Shown here piece by piece: positions 1 through 5,704 of a DNA stretch of 11,991 nucleotides (positions are counted from its first letter, which is position 1; every line of letters begins with the position of its first letter). Below the pieces are notes generated by a model. It made no database searches, was not told where the DNA came from, and saw nothing but the letters and a program-made list of their open reading frames with translations. Origin of the DNA: Patescibacteria group bacterium (GTDB taxonomy: Bacteria > Patescibacteriota > Patescibacteriia > UBA1558 > S5-K13); assembly GCA_028703545.1 (NCBI GenBank), contig JAQVMR010000027.1, positions 1 through 11,991 of the forward strand. Direction: 5' to 3'. The translations under genes and the position numbers were made by a program.

Positions 1-1
1 T

Positions 2-1093
2 GGTGTAAAAAATGTTTATTTGCATTTATATACTGATGGTAGGGATACTCCTCCAAAAAGTGCAATTAAGTATATTGAGGATATTGAGGATTTCATGAAA
101 ATGGAAAACATTGGAAGAATCGCAACAATTGGTGGTCGTTATTGGGGAATGGACAGAGACAATAACAATGACAGAGTTGAAAAACATTTCATGGTGATGA
201 CTCATGCTAATGGACCTAAATTTAAATCGGCCAAAGAAGCCATTGAATATAATTATTCAAAAGATATAACAGATGAATTTATAGAACCAGCTTATATAGA
301 AACAGAGCCCGGCGAACAAGGATATATTCAATCAAATGATGCAGTAATTTTTGCAAATTTTCGCTCCGACAGAGCAAGAGAAATTACAAAAAGATTTTTA
401 GATGAAAATATTCCAAATATGAAATTTGTAGCAATGACTCGATATGACGAGTCTTTGGATGTTCGTGTTGCTTTTCCACCAGATGAAATTAAAAACACAC
501 TGTCTGAAGTGATTGCAAAAAACGGATTAAAACAATTAAAAGTTACTGAGACTGAAAAATTTACCCATTTAACTTTTTTCTTCAATGCACAAAGATACGG
601 GGAAGAAAAAAATGAAAAAAGAATTTTAATTCCCAGCAATAAAGACGTTGCAACTCATGACATAAAACCAGAGATGAAAGTGCATGAAATCGCAGATGAA
701 ATTATAAATGCTATCAAAAATGATGAATTTGATTTCATAGCAACAAATCTAACAAATTGTGATATGGTTGGGCATACTGGAAATTTTGATGCGATTGTGA
801 GTGCTACAGAGCATGTTGACAGCGCACTTGGAAAAATTGTAAATTGTGCAAAAGAAAACAATTATCATGTTATAATAACAGCAGACCACGGAAATGCAGA
901 AGAAACATTTGATAAAAGCTCAAATCAAAAATTAACATCCCATACATTAAATCCCGTTCCCTTTTATTTAATATCTCCAAAATATAGTTCAATAAATAGA
1001 ACGAGTGGTTGTTTAAATGATATAGCACCAACAATTCTAAAAATTATGAATTTAGAAATTCCTGATGAAATGACAGGAGAAACTTTTATATAA
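2..1093 (+). CDS. gpmI: 2,3-bisphosphoglycerate-independent phosphoglycerate mutase, C-terminal part (5' end outside window)
   Basis: Interconverts 3- and 2-phosphoglycerate in glycolysis, using two metal ions (usually Mn) and a phosphoserine intermediate; cytoplasmic. The frame is open to the left edge, so the TTG at 20 is an internal codon and about 150 N-terminal residues, including the catalytic serine region, are missing. The 363 visible codons carry the family's motif series in order: YTDGRDTPP near the start, GRYWGMDRD, NFRSDRAREIT (substrate-binding arginines), the lysine-containing stretch before HLTFFFN, the metal-binding NCDMVGHTG, ADHGNAEET, and the SHTLNPVPF histidine. The C-terminus is complete (MTGETFI). 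The family is usually about 510 residues, which fits the missing length. The stop lies 2 bp before the next ATG, so this is the first visible gene of an operon. Confidence 0.97.
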   Translation, partial: GVKNVYLHLYTDGRDTPPKSAIKYIEDIEDFMKMENIGRIATIGGRYWGMDRDNNNDRVEKHFMVMTHANGPKFKSAKEAIEYNYSKDITDEFIEPAYIETEPGEQGYIQSNDAVIFANFRSDRAREITKRFLDENIPNMKFVAMTRYDESLDVRVAFPPDEIKNTLSEVIAKNGLKQLKVTETEKFTHLTFFFNAQRYGEEKNEKRILIPSNKDVATHDIKPEMKVHEIADEIINAIKNDEFDFIATNLTNCDMVGHTGNFDAIVSATEHVDSALGKIVNCAKENNYHVIITADHGNAEETFDKSSNQKLTSHTLNPVPFYLISPKYSSINRTSGCLNDIAPTILKIMNLEIPDEMTGETFI

Positions 1094-1095
1094 AT

Positions 1096-1464
1096 ATGTT
1101 AAATAAAAATTTAATCTATGCTGTTGTTGGAGCATCTTCAAATGAAGAAAAATACGGATATAAAATATTTAAAGATCTTATAGAGAAAGGATATCGGACG
1201 ATACCAATAAATACACACGGTGATTACATTTTAAATCAAAAAATTTATAGATCTCTAACAGAAGTAAATATAAAACCAGATGTCGTTATATTTGTTGTTA
1301 AGCCAGAAATCACAGAAAAAGTATTAGAAGAAGTAGAAAAGCTTGGAATTAAAAAAGTTTGGATGCAACCAGGTTCTGAAAGCACCAGGGCCATAAAATA
1401 CTGTGAAGCAAAAAATATTAATGTAACACACAATGCCTGTGTAATTATAAAAAACAAAAACTAA
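1096..1464 (+). CDS. CoA-binding domain protein, YccU-like
   Basis: A 122-residue single-domain Rossmann-type protein of the CoA_binding_2 (YccU, COG1832) family. These proteins bind coenzyme A, but their physiological role is poorly defined. The glycine-rich nucleotide loop VGASSNEEKYG sits at about residues 11-21, followed by alternating strands and helices: YRTIPINTH, then PDVVIFVVKPE, then GIKKVWMQPGSES. The terminal HNACVII matches the conserved Cys-containing end of the family (usually H-x-x-C). Length is slightly short for the family (about 130-140). The ATG begins 2 bp after the gpmI stop and no Shine-Dalgarno is visible, so it probably depends on translational coupling. No functional link to gpmI is known. 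Confidence 0.9.
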   Translation: MLNKNLIYAVVGASSNEEKYGYKIFKDLIEKGYRTIPINTHGDYILNQKIYRSLTEVNIKPDVVIFVVKPEITEKVLEEVEKLGIKKVWMQPGSESTRAIKYCEAKNINVTHNACVIIKNKN

Positions 1465-1486
1465 GAAAATTTATAATATATAAAAT

Positions 1487-2485
1487 ATGTTTTTTATATG
1501 TATAATAATATTATTAATGTGCTCTGCGTGGTTCTCTGGAATGGAAATAGCGCTTTTTTCACTGACCCCGGGAAATGTAAAATCCTTTATTTTAGCAAAA
1601 AAAAGAAATGCAAAATTACTTCAAAAAATATTAAAAAATAAAAAAAGACTACTAGTCATTCTATTATTGGGGAATAATTTGGTAAATGTAAGCATAGCAA
1701 GTTTATCTAGTTTTTGGGTAGTTGAAAAATTTCACAATGATGTGGTTGGATTAGTTACTGGAATAGTAACATTATTAATTTTAATTTTTGGTGAAATGCT
1801 ACCAAAGGCTTTTTTTCAAACAAGGGCAGAAAAATTAGCATTATTTTTTACGCCAGTCGTATATTTTCTTGAAATAATTTTATACCCAATAGTTTATTTA
1901 CTGGAAAAATTTTTGCGCCTAATAACTGGCAACAAAAAAAGAGACACGGTTTCAGAACAAGAATTTAAAGCGCTCAGTAGAATAGCTGTAGAAAATGGGG
2001 TCATAGAATTTAAAGAACATGAAATGATAATGAATGTTCTAGAATTTGGCGATATAAAGGCAAAAGATATCATGACACCACGTTATAAAATGTCTGTAGT
2101 AAATGAAGATGCAGAAATAGATCAAGTATCCTACTTTATGGCAAAAGAAGGATATAGTAGATATCCAGTTTATCACAATCAAGAAGACAATATAGTTGGC
2201 TATGTGCATTTAATAGATATCATGAGGGTTTTAAATAGCGATAACAGAGAAGATGAGTTATCAAAATATGTAAATCCAATTATCAAAGTTGACGAGAATA
2301 CAAAAATACACAGAATATTCAACAAGATGATAAAGAAAAGAATTCACATGGCACTTGTATACAGAAAAAATGAACAACTACTAGGACTTTTAACACTTGA
2401 AGATATTTTAGAAGAAATTGTTGGAGAAATAGAAGATGAAAATGATAGAGACATAAGGGAAATTCCTGATGATAAAATAATTTAA
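1487..2485 (+). CDS. CNNM/hemolysin-C family membrane protein with CBS pair, lacking the CorC_HlyC domain
   Basis: Member of the CNNM (DUF21)-CBS family (COG1253, HlyC/CorC/TlyC), integral membrane proteins linked to Mg2+ efflux or tolerance. The N-terminal CNNM transmembrane domain covers roughly residues 1-145 and has the signatures SGMEIALFSL near residue 17, LLLGNNLVNVSIASLSS, and IFGEMLPKAF with its conserved Pro-Lys. The CBS pair follows from about residue 190: DIMTPR opens the first repeat and the second ends in TLEDILEEIVGEIEDE. The protein then stops after about 15 residues, at 332 in total, whereas family members are commonly 420-440 with a C-terminal CorC_HlyC domain. The stop is clean and I see no remnant downstream, so this looks like a short family form rather than a recent frameshift. 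The start lies 22 bp after the previous gene and has no obvious ribosome binding site. Confidence 0.92.
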   Translation: MFFICIIILLMCSAWFSGMEIALFSLTPGNVKSFILAKKRNAKLLQKILKNKKRLLVILLLGNNLVNVSIASLSSFWVVEKFHNDVVGLVTGIVTLLILIFGEMLPKAFFQTRAEKLALFFTPVVYFLEIILYPIVYLLEKFLRLITGNKKRDTVSEQEFKALSRIAVENGVIEFKEHEMIMNVLEFGDIKAKDIMTPRYKMSVVNEDAEIDQVSYFMAKEGYSRYPVYHNQEDNIVGYVHLIDIMRVLNSDNREDELSKYVNPIIKVDENTKIHRIFNKMIKKRIHMALVYRKNEQLLGLLTLEDILEEIVGEIEDENDRDIREIPDDKII

Positions 2486-2504
2486 AAAATTAATTTTAAA
2501 AAAT

Positions 2505-2852
2505 ATGAGAAAAGGATCAACAAACTTTTTACTAATCTCAATAATATTAGTTGTTGTTTATATAATAATGCTAATACTAAAAGATAAAAAGATATTTAGT
2601 ATTACGACGCATAAAAGAATTTTAAATATTTCACTTTTTATTTCTTTTATTGCCGTTTTATATTCTGCTCTTGTCTCAATTTTTTGGAGAGATTTTGATA
2701 TATCACTACCATATATTTTCAATCACACATTCTTCGGAATTATAATGATTTGGTTGTCTTTGTTTCACTTTTTTGAAAGATTGTGGTTTTTTAAACCAAT
2801 GTTAAAATTTAAAAAGAAGGAAGTTAAAACAGAAACCATAGCACAAAGTTAA
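2505..2852 (+). CDS. Small membrane protein of unknown function (three predicted TM helices)
   Basis: A 115-residue protein I cannot assign to a named family. Hydrophobic segments lie at about residues 8-25, 40-60 and 72-90, followed by a basic and then polar tail from about residue 97. Histidines fall at 36 (just before helix 2), 74 and 88. H74 and H88 are 14 residues apart on the same helix, and the stretch HTFFGIIMIW..LFHFFERLW is reminiscent of small b-heme membrane domains such as DUF4405, but this is a weak resemblance. The ATG is 19 bp after the CNNM gene, on the same strand, and a strong terminator follows, making it the last gene of the gpmI operon. The start has no Shine-Dalgarno. 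Confidence 0.75.
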   Translation: MRKGSTNFLLISIILVVVYIIMLILKDKKIFSITTHKRILNISLFISFIAVLYSALVSIFWRDFDISLPYIFNHTFFGIIMIWLSLFHFFERLWFFKPMLKFKKKEVKTETIAQS

Positions 2853-2864
2853 TTACACACAAAT

Positions 2865-2893
2865 AAAAAAGAGAACAGTAGGCTCTCTTTTTT
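2865..2893. terminator. Bidirectional intrinsic terminator after the gpmI operon
   Basis: A perfect 10-bp stem (2865-2874, AAAAAAGAGA, pairing with 2884-2893) closes a 9-nt loop. It ends in a T-run on the + strand and, because the left arm is an A-run, also on the - strand. It lies 13 bp after the stop of the small membrane protein (+) and 30 bp beyond the stop of the 56-residue ORF (-), so it can serve both convergent units. Confidence 0.85.
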
Positions 2894-2922
2894 ATTAAAG
2901 GTCTATAAATCAAAATGTTGTT

Positions 2923-3093
2923 TTATAAATCTTTATAATAATCAGACTCTTCCCTGCTAATATCACCAAGAATTTTTAATGTATCAATACCTGACGCATC
3001 TTCAAAATCATTGAAATCCTCAAACTTGGAAGCAAATTCTGAACTCAAAGTTATCTGTTTATTTTCCATATTTTTATTTAATTTATTGTCCAT
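2923..3093 (-). CDS. Small acidic protein of unknown function (56 aa)
   Basis: An uninterrupted 56-codon ORF (ATG at 3093, TAA ending at 2923) in a stretch otherwise without protein genes. The product starts MDNKLNKNMENKQ and ends SREESDYYKDL. It is rich in Asp/Glu (FEDFNDFEDASGID) with no hydrophobic segment, so it is probably a soluble acidic peptide. I do not recognise a family. Support for it being real is positional: it converges on a bidirectional terminator, and TATAAT lies on its own strand at 3103-3098, only 5 bp before the start codon, which would give an almost leaderless message. A perfect 16-bp palindrome adjoins it. A second in-frame ATG lies eight codons in. Acidic small proteins next to an operator are sometimes antitoxins or regulators, but nothing here proves that. 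Confidence 0.5.
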   Translation of the reverse strand: MDNKLNKNMENKQITLSSEFASKFEDFNDFEDASGIDTLKILGDISREESDYYKDL

Positions 3094-3100
3094 TTTTATT

Positions 3101-3116
3101 ATACTGTCGACAGTAT
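3101..3116. promoter_or_regulatory. 16-bp perfect palindrome, candidate operator
   Basis: ATACTGTCGACAGTAT is identical to its reverse complement. It overlaps the first base of the -35 box of the rightward RNA promoter (3116-3121) and the TATAAT of the leftward 56-aa ORF (3098-3103). A bound dimeric repressor here would cover both divergent promoters. The regulator is unknown; candidates are the 56-aa protein or the TrmB-like protein encoded at 4135-4875. Confidence 0.6.
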
Positions 3117-3145
3117 TGACATCAGTTTATAAAATAGTTTATAAT
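3116..3145 (+). promoter_or_regulatory. Consensus sigma70-type promoter of the structured RNA
   Basis: A perfect TTGACA (3116-3121) and a perfect TATAAT (3140-3145) are separated by 18 bp. The predicted start is about 3151-3152, exactly where the outer helix of the RNA begins. No start codon with a usable reading frame follows, which points to a non-coding transcript. Confidence 0.8.
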
Positions 3146-3150
3146 TAATT

Positions 3151-3258
3151 TAGGTTAGAGTAGTAAGAGAATGGTGTTGAAAACCATTTCAACTACCGCT
3201 AATACTTTTACCAGCACTTAGACCTATCAAAATACCTCTGAATTTTCAGAGATTTTTT
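3151..3258 (+). ncRNA. Structured small RNA of about 108 nt, unknown class
   Basis: A consensus promoter upstream and an intrinsic terminator downstream bracket a sequence that folds into one long rod. Outer helix: 3151-3161 with 3216-3226, ten pairs and one A/A mismatch. Middle helix: GUAAGAG 3163-3169 with CUUUUAC 3205-3211. Inner helix: 3173-3182 with 3187-3197, ten pairs with U3194 bulged, closed by the tetraloop ACCA (3183-3186). Unpaired parts are A3162 opposite CAGC (3212-3215), and AAU opposite GCUAAUA (3198-3204). Three G-U pairs (3156/3221, 3158/3219, 3167/3207) would be C/A mismatches on the other strand, which fixes the sense as +. It matches none of the classes I can recognise: no tRNA, 5S, SRP, 6S or RNase P hallmarks. 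Its last 32 nt are antisense to the end of the DUF3800 gene. Confidence 0.72.
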
Positions 3259-4018
3259 GATTATCACAATTATTAGGCTTCCAATACCAAATATTAAATT
3301 TTGGATAATATTCTTCAACGTATCTTTTAGAATATTTATTCCAATAGTCTGGCAACAAACTATCTACACATAACTTTTCTACTAAATATTTTCTTAAATC
3401 ATTTTTATATGGCTTTATTGTAGGCACAAGATTATTCAAAACACATCCCAAAAGTAAATCATTAATTTGATTAACATGATAAGTATCAATGTGTGATTTT
3501 ATATCTGCGATATGTTTCAATGTTGGCTTATTTTTTATATCGCAATATTTACCATCTGGAAGACAAAAATCTTGTTTCATTAATTCAAGAAAACGATCCC
3601 CCTCACACCTAGTTAATTCATCTGTTAATAAAACACCATTGTAACTATTATCTGAATTATGAGATATTAAATATTCTGCAAATTTTTTATAGGCACGAGC
3701 CATTTTTATACTTTTATTTTCATATTTTTGACCAAAATAATCTAAGTCTAATATATTTTGATCAATAACAATACACCTAAAATAACTAGTACTTCTGAAA
3801 AATATATCTATTGCTTCCTTGTATATTTTTAATCTAAAATTATTATTACAATTATTATATTTTATTTCTCTAAATCCTCCAATTGGGTAAACATAATTAT
3901 ACTTATCTTTCAAATTATTTAATTCTCGATGTAAAAATTTTGGATGAGGATTAAAAAGAGCCCCTAATAAAAGGTACCTGTGTTCAGAGTCGTATGATTC
4001 GTCAAAATATATTAACAT
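3227..4018 (-). CDS. DUF3800 domain protein (RNase H-like fold)
   Basis: A 263-residue protein matching the DUF3800 pattern. It has an N-terminal strand with the acidic triplet DES (D6-E7-S8), then YLLLGALF, then EIK (E51), a second acidic strand IVIDQN (D86), VLLTDEL (D133), and near the end a helix with HIDTYHVNQINDLLLG (D187), equivalent to the family's Q-x-x-D-L box. The acidic layout resembles RNase H/integrase-type metal nucleases, but activity is unproven for most members. Family members often occur in mobile or defence-rich regions. The start is ATG at 4018 with no Shine-Dalgarno; the TrmB-like gene lies 116 bp upstream on the same strand. The last 32 bp overlap, in antisense, the terminator part of the structured RNA. 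A short hydrophilic tail (from about residue 249) follows the domain. Confidence 0.8.
   Translation of the reverse strand: MLIYFDESYDSEHRYLLLGALFNPHPKFLHRELNNLKDKYNYVYPIGGFREIKYNNCNNNFRLKIYKEAIDIFFRSTSYFRCIVIDQNILDLDYFGQKYENKSIKMARAYKKFAEYLISHNSDNSYNGVLLTDELTRCEGDRFLELMKQDFCLPDGKYCDIKNKPTLKHIADIKSHIDTYHVNQINDLLLGCVLNNLVPTIKPYKNDLRKYLVEKLCVDSLLPDYWNKYSKRYVEEYYPKFNIWYWKPNNCDNQKISENSEVF
3236..3258 (+). terminator. Intrinsic terminator of the structured RNA
   Basis: CTCTGA (3236-3241) pairs with TCAGAG (3246-3251) around a 4-nt loop, followed by A and a run of six T (3253-3258). It lies ten bases after the outer helix of the RNA. On the opposite strand the same bases encode the C-terminus of the DUF3800 protein and lack a good T-run, so termination is expected only for the + transcript. 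Confidence 0.78.
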
Positions 4019-4075
4019 AATTTTATAATTTTTATCTTACATATTACCATAATCATATGTTTCTAGTATATTATA

Positions 4076-4092
4076 TTACGCTAGAAGCGTAA
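4076..4092. repeat. Short inverted repeat between the TrmB-like and DUF3800 genes
   Basis: TTACGCT (4076-4082) and AGCGTAA (4086-4092) form a perfect 7-bp inverted repeat around AGA. No T-run follows on either strand, so it is not a typical terminator. It lies 58 bp upstream of the DUF3800 start and could be an operator. The same gap (4019-4134) also holds two similar direct segments, GGGAAAAAGG and AGGAAAAACGG as read on the - strand. Confidence 0.4.
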
Positions 4093-4134
4093 ATACCCCG
4101 TTTTTCCTTTATTTCAAGCCTTTTTCCCTAGTAT

Positions 4135-4875
4135 TTATTTTTTAGCCGTACTCCACAGAAATAAAAATATTTGTTTCATAAACCCATATAATTCTTTGCT
4201 CTCTATTATAAAAGCATAGTCTTCTTTTTCTGATGCGATGATTCCAATTTTATCCGCATAAATCTGTATTATGGTATCGCAGTCTATGTTCTCTGGCAAA
4301 ATCTTAACTTCTCTAAAAAACTTTTCTCCAGTTCCAGAATCCCAAGTTTCACTATTATTTTTTTCTAAAAAAGGACGAAGTGATAATCTTTTTATTTTAT
4401 TTTGCACTCTTCTTTCCATATAGTGCCTCATATAAGTTTTCCCAAATTGTGACAACAAATCATCTAAAGGAGAAAATGTATAAATTGTGCTTTCTGGAAA
4501 ATTAAATATATCTTCAAATACTTTTTTCTTAGCATTTTTACCTTCATAAAATTTCATCTTTGGCTTAAATTCTTTCGTTGAAAACATACCCAAAAGTTCT
4601 GGCAACAAACTTTCTGCTAGATTCTTTTTGTTTTCCATTAGATCAATTAGCTTTGTTGGATGAAGTGCTGTAAATTTTTTTACTTTTTCATGGGTTTCTT
4701 CAACTAAACCGCTATCAATAAAACTCTCTATTATCTTATAAATATATGTCCTAACTATACCTGATTTCCTAGCAATATCTGATGCCGTAGCCGTTCCAAG
4801 AGACAAAATAGCCAAATAAACACTCACCTGATTGTTATCAAATCCCAGCTTTGATAATATTGTATCTATTTTCAT
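4135..4875 (-). CDS. TrmB-like winged-helix transcriptional regulator
   Basis: A 246-residue regulator. Residues about 5-75 form the TrmB-type winged helix: LGFDNNQVSVYLAIL, then TASDIARKSGIVRTYIYKIIE as the recognition region, then SGLVEE at the wing. A helical linker follows (about 76-100, ENKKNLAESLLPELL). The C-terminal part (about 105-246) begins with KFYEGKNAKKKVFEDIF and resembles the sensor-like half of these regulators (compare PLD-like regions in TrmB proteins). TrmB was described in archaeal sugar regulation, but similar proteins are common in CPR bacteria, and the ligand here is unknown. It is shorter than classical TrmB (about 340). It is divergent from the unknown three-gene cassette across a 193-bp region with promoters on both strands, so autoregulation and control of the cassette are plausible. 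Start ATG at 4875, no Shine-Dalgarno. Confidence 0.85.
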   Translation of the reverse strand: MKIDTILSKLGFDNNQVSVYLAILSLGTATASDIARKSGIVRTYIYKIIESFIDSGLVEETHEKVKKFTALHPTKLIDLMENKKNLAESLLPELLGMFSTKEFKPKMKFYEGKNAKKKVFEDIFNFPESTIYTFSPLDDLLSQFGKTYMRHYMERRVQNKIKRLSLRPFLEKNNSETWDSGTGEKFFREVKILPENIDCDTIIQIYADKIGIIASEKEDYAFIIESKELYGFMKQIFLFLWSTAKK

Positions 4876-4902
4876 ACATAATATATTAATGTTTATATAT
4901 CA

Positions 4903-4931
4903 TATATACCTTATTTTATTATATATGTCAA
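4903..4931 (-). promoter_or_regulatory. Probable promoter of the TrmB-like gene
   Basis: On the - strand TTGACA (4931-4926) and TATATA (4908-4903) are separated by 17 bp, leaving about 27 bp to the ATG at 4875. The -10 region sits in a near-palindromic TATATATCATATATA-type stretch that could be an operator, though AT-richness makes this weak. Confidence 0.55.
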
Positions 4932-4980
4932 CATATTTTAAGTAGTAGTTTTAATAAATTTACAAAAATGTATTATATAC

Positions 4981-5009
4981 TTTACGATTTTACACATTTA
5001 TTATATATT
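4981..5009 (+). promoter_or_regulatory. Probable promoter of the three-gene cassette
   Basis: TTTACG (4981-4986) and TATATT (5004-5009) are separated by 17 bp, about 60 bp upstream of the first ATG at 5069. The match is moderate and lies in very AT-rich DNA. It is the best-placed candidate for the rightward cassette. Confidence 0.45.
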
Positions 5010-5043
5010 AAATAGTTCCAAAAAATAATAAAAATTGCACATT

Positions 5044-5071
5044 AACAAAAAAATAAAGGAGATTTATCATG
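5044..5071 (+). repeat. Duplicated translation leader, copy 1
   Basis: This leader holds a strong Shine-Dalgarno (AAAGGAG, 5055-5061) seven bases before the ATG at 5069. It recurs at 5679-5704, differing only by two extra A in the A-run. It decides the start of the 206-aa protein. Confidence 0.85.
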
Positions 5072-5689
5072 AACACGAAAGAAAAAGAAAACCTTAATAT
5101 GGTTTTGAATATGAGCGTTTCTCAAATATTAGATATGTTTTTAAATAGTAGAAGCGAGCATATAGAATTAACTACTGCCATATATTCAAGACTAAAAATC
5201 GAAATAACAACTTCTTTTAAATTAACTGTTAACTACAATTTAGCTTCCAAAAATATCATAAGGGCTGGTCATTATGATAACGAAGAATATATATTCTCTA
5301 ATTCCTGGTATTTGCCAATAACAAAATATAAACTGGCGGAGAAAATAAGTAACAAAAAAGAAGTGGTGGGACAATTATTCAATTATACCGCTAGTGAATT
5401 GACCATAACTGAAGTAATCTCACAGATGGAAAAAGCTGGTTTTTATCCAGCCAACATACTAGAATTACTAACTTTTGGAGTTCAATATCCAGAGATTCAA
5501 AGAGTAATAAATGTAATTTCTATTCAGTCAGTATTAGAATCTCATGAACTTGGCCCTTTCCTGGCGTGTTTGTATGGTAACAAATACTCTAGAGAACTAA
5601 GTTTTAAATTGTTTTCGCGCGAAAATGGTTTCTGCTGGAATACCTCCGGCCACTTCAAAGACTACGCACTTGGTATAAAACAAAAATAA
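5069..5689 (+). CDS. Hypothetical two-part protein (206 aa), paralogous to the next gene in its N-terminal half
   Basis: Function unknown. The N-terminal part (about 10-85) aligns with the whole of the downstream 104-aa protein: SVSQILDMFLNSRSEH matches TIPQMLNIFFKGQSAY, and AGHYDNEEYIF matches HGHYHDTRYII. The C-terminal part (about 110-206) is a separate domain: ITEVISQMEKAGFYPANILE, then LLTFGVQYPEIQR, then GPFLACLYGNKYSREL, ending with CWNTSGHFKDYAL. From memory it resembles a small domain recurring in CPR hypothetical proteins (consensus like EVIxxMxxxGxRPAtleELLaFg), but I cannot verify this. No signal peptide or TM segment; probably cytoplasmic. The start is set by a strong AAAGGAG. 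First gene of a + strand cassette divergent from the TrmB-like regulator. Confidence 0.75.
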   Translation: MNTKEKENLNMVLNMSVSQILDMFLNSRSEHIELTTAIYSRLKIEITTSFKLTVNYNLASKNIIRAGHYDNEEYIFSNSWYLPITKYKLAEKISNKKEVVGQLFNYTASELTITEVISQMEKAGFYPANILELLTFGVQYPEIQRVINVISIQSVLESHELGPFLACLYGNKYSRELSFKLFSRENGFCWNTSGHFKDYALGIKQK

Positions 5690-5704
5690 AGGAGATTTAT
5701 CATG
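5679..5704 (+). repeat. Duplicated translation leader, copy 2
   Basis: Second copy of the leader found at 5044-5071, identical apart from two fewer A. It contains the stop codon of the 206-aa gene (5687-5689), the Shine-Dalgarno AAAGGAG (5688-5694) and the ATG of the next gene (5702). The identity covers non-coding bases as well as coding ones, suggesting a duplication of leader plus N-terminal domain. Confidence 0.85.

Noticed and set aside
328..1457. Three - strand ORFs opposite gpmI and the CoA-binding gene
   Set aside because: They are antisense shadows; the + strand proteins carry clear family motifs throughout.
3151..3226. tRNA, 5S rRNA or SRP RNA as identity of the structured RNA
   Set aside because: No T-loop GTTCRA in the right place or CCA end, no 5S core sequence, and no GGAA-type tetraloop with the SRP asymmetric loop. 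The single rod with ACCA apex fits none.
3151..3258. The structured RNA read on the - strand, as a 3' UTR element of DUF3800
   Set aside because: The G-U pairs become C/A mismatches on the - strand, and the promoter and T-run are oriented for + transcription.
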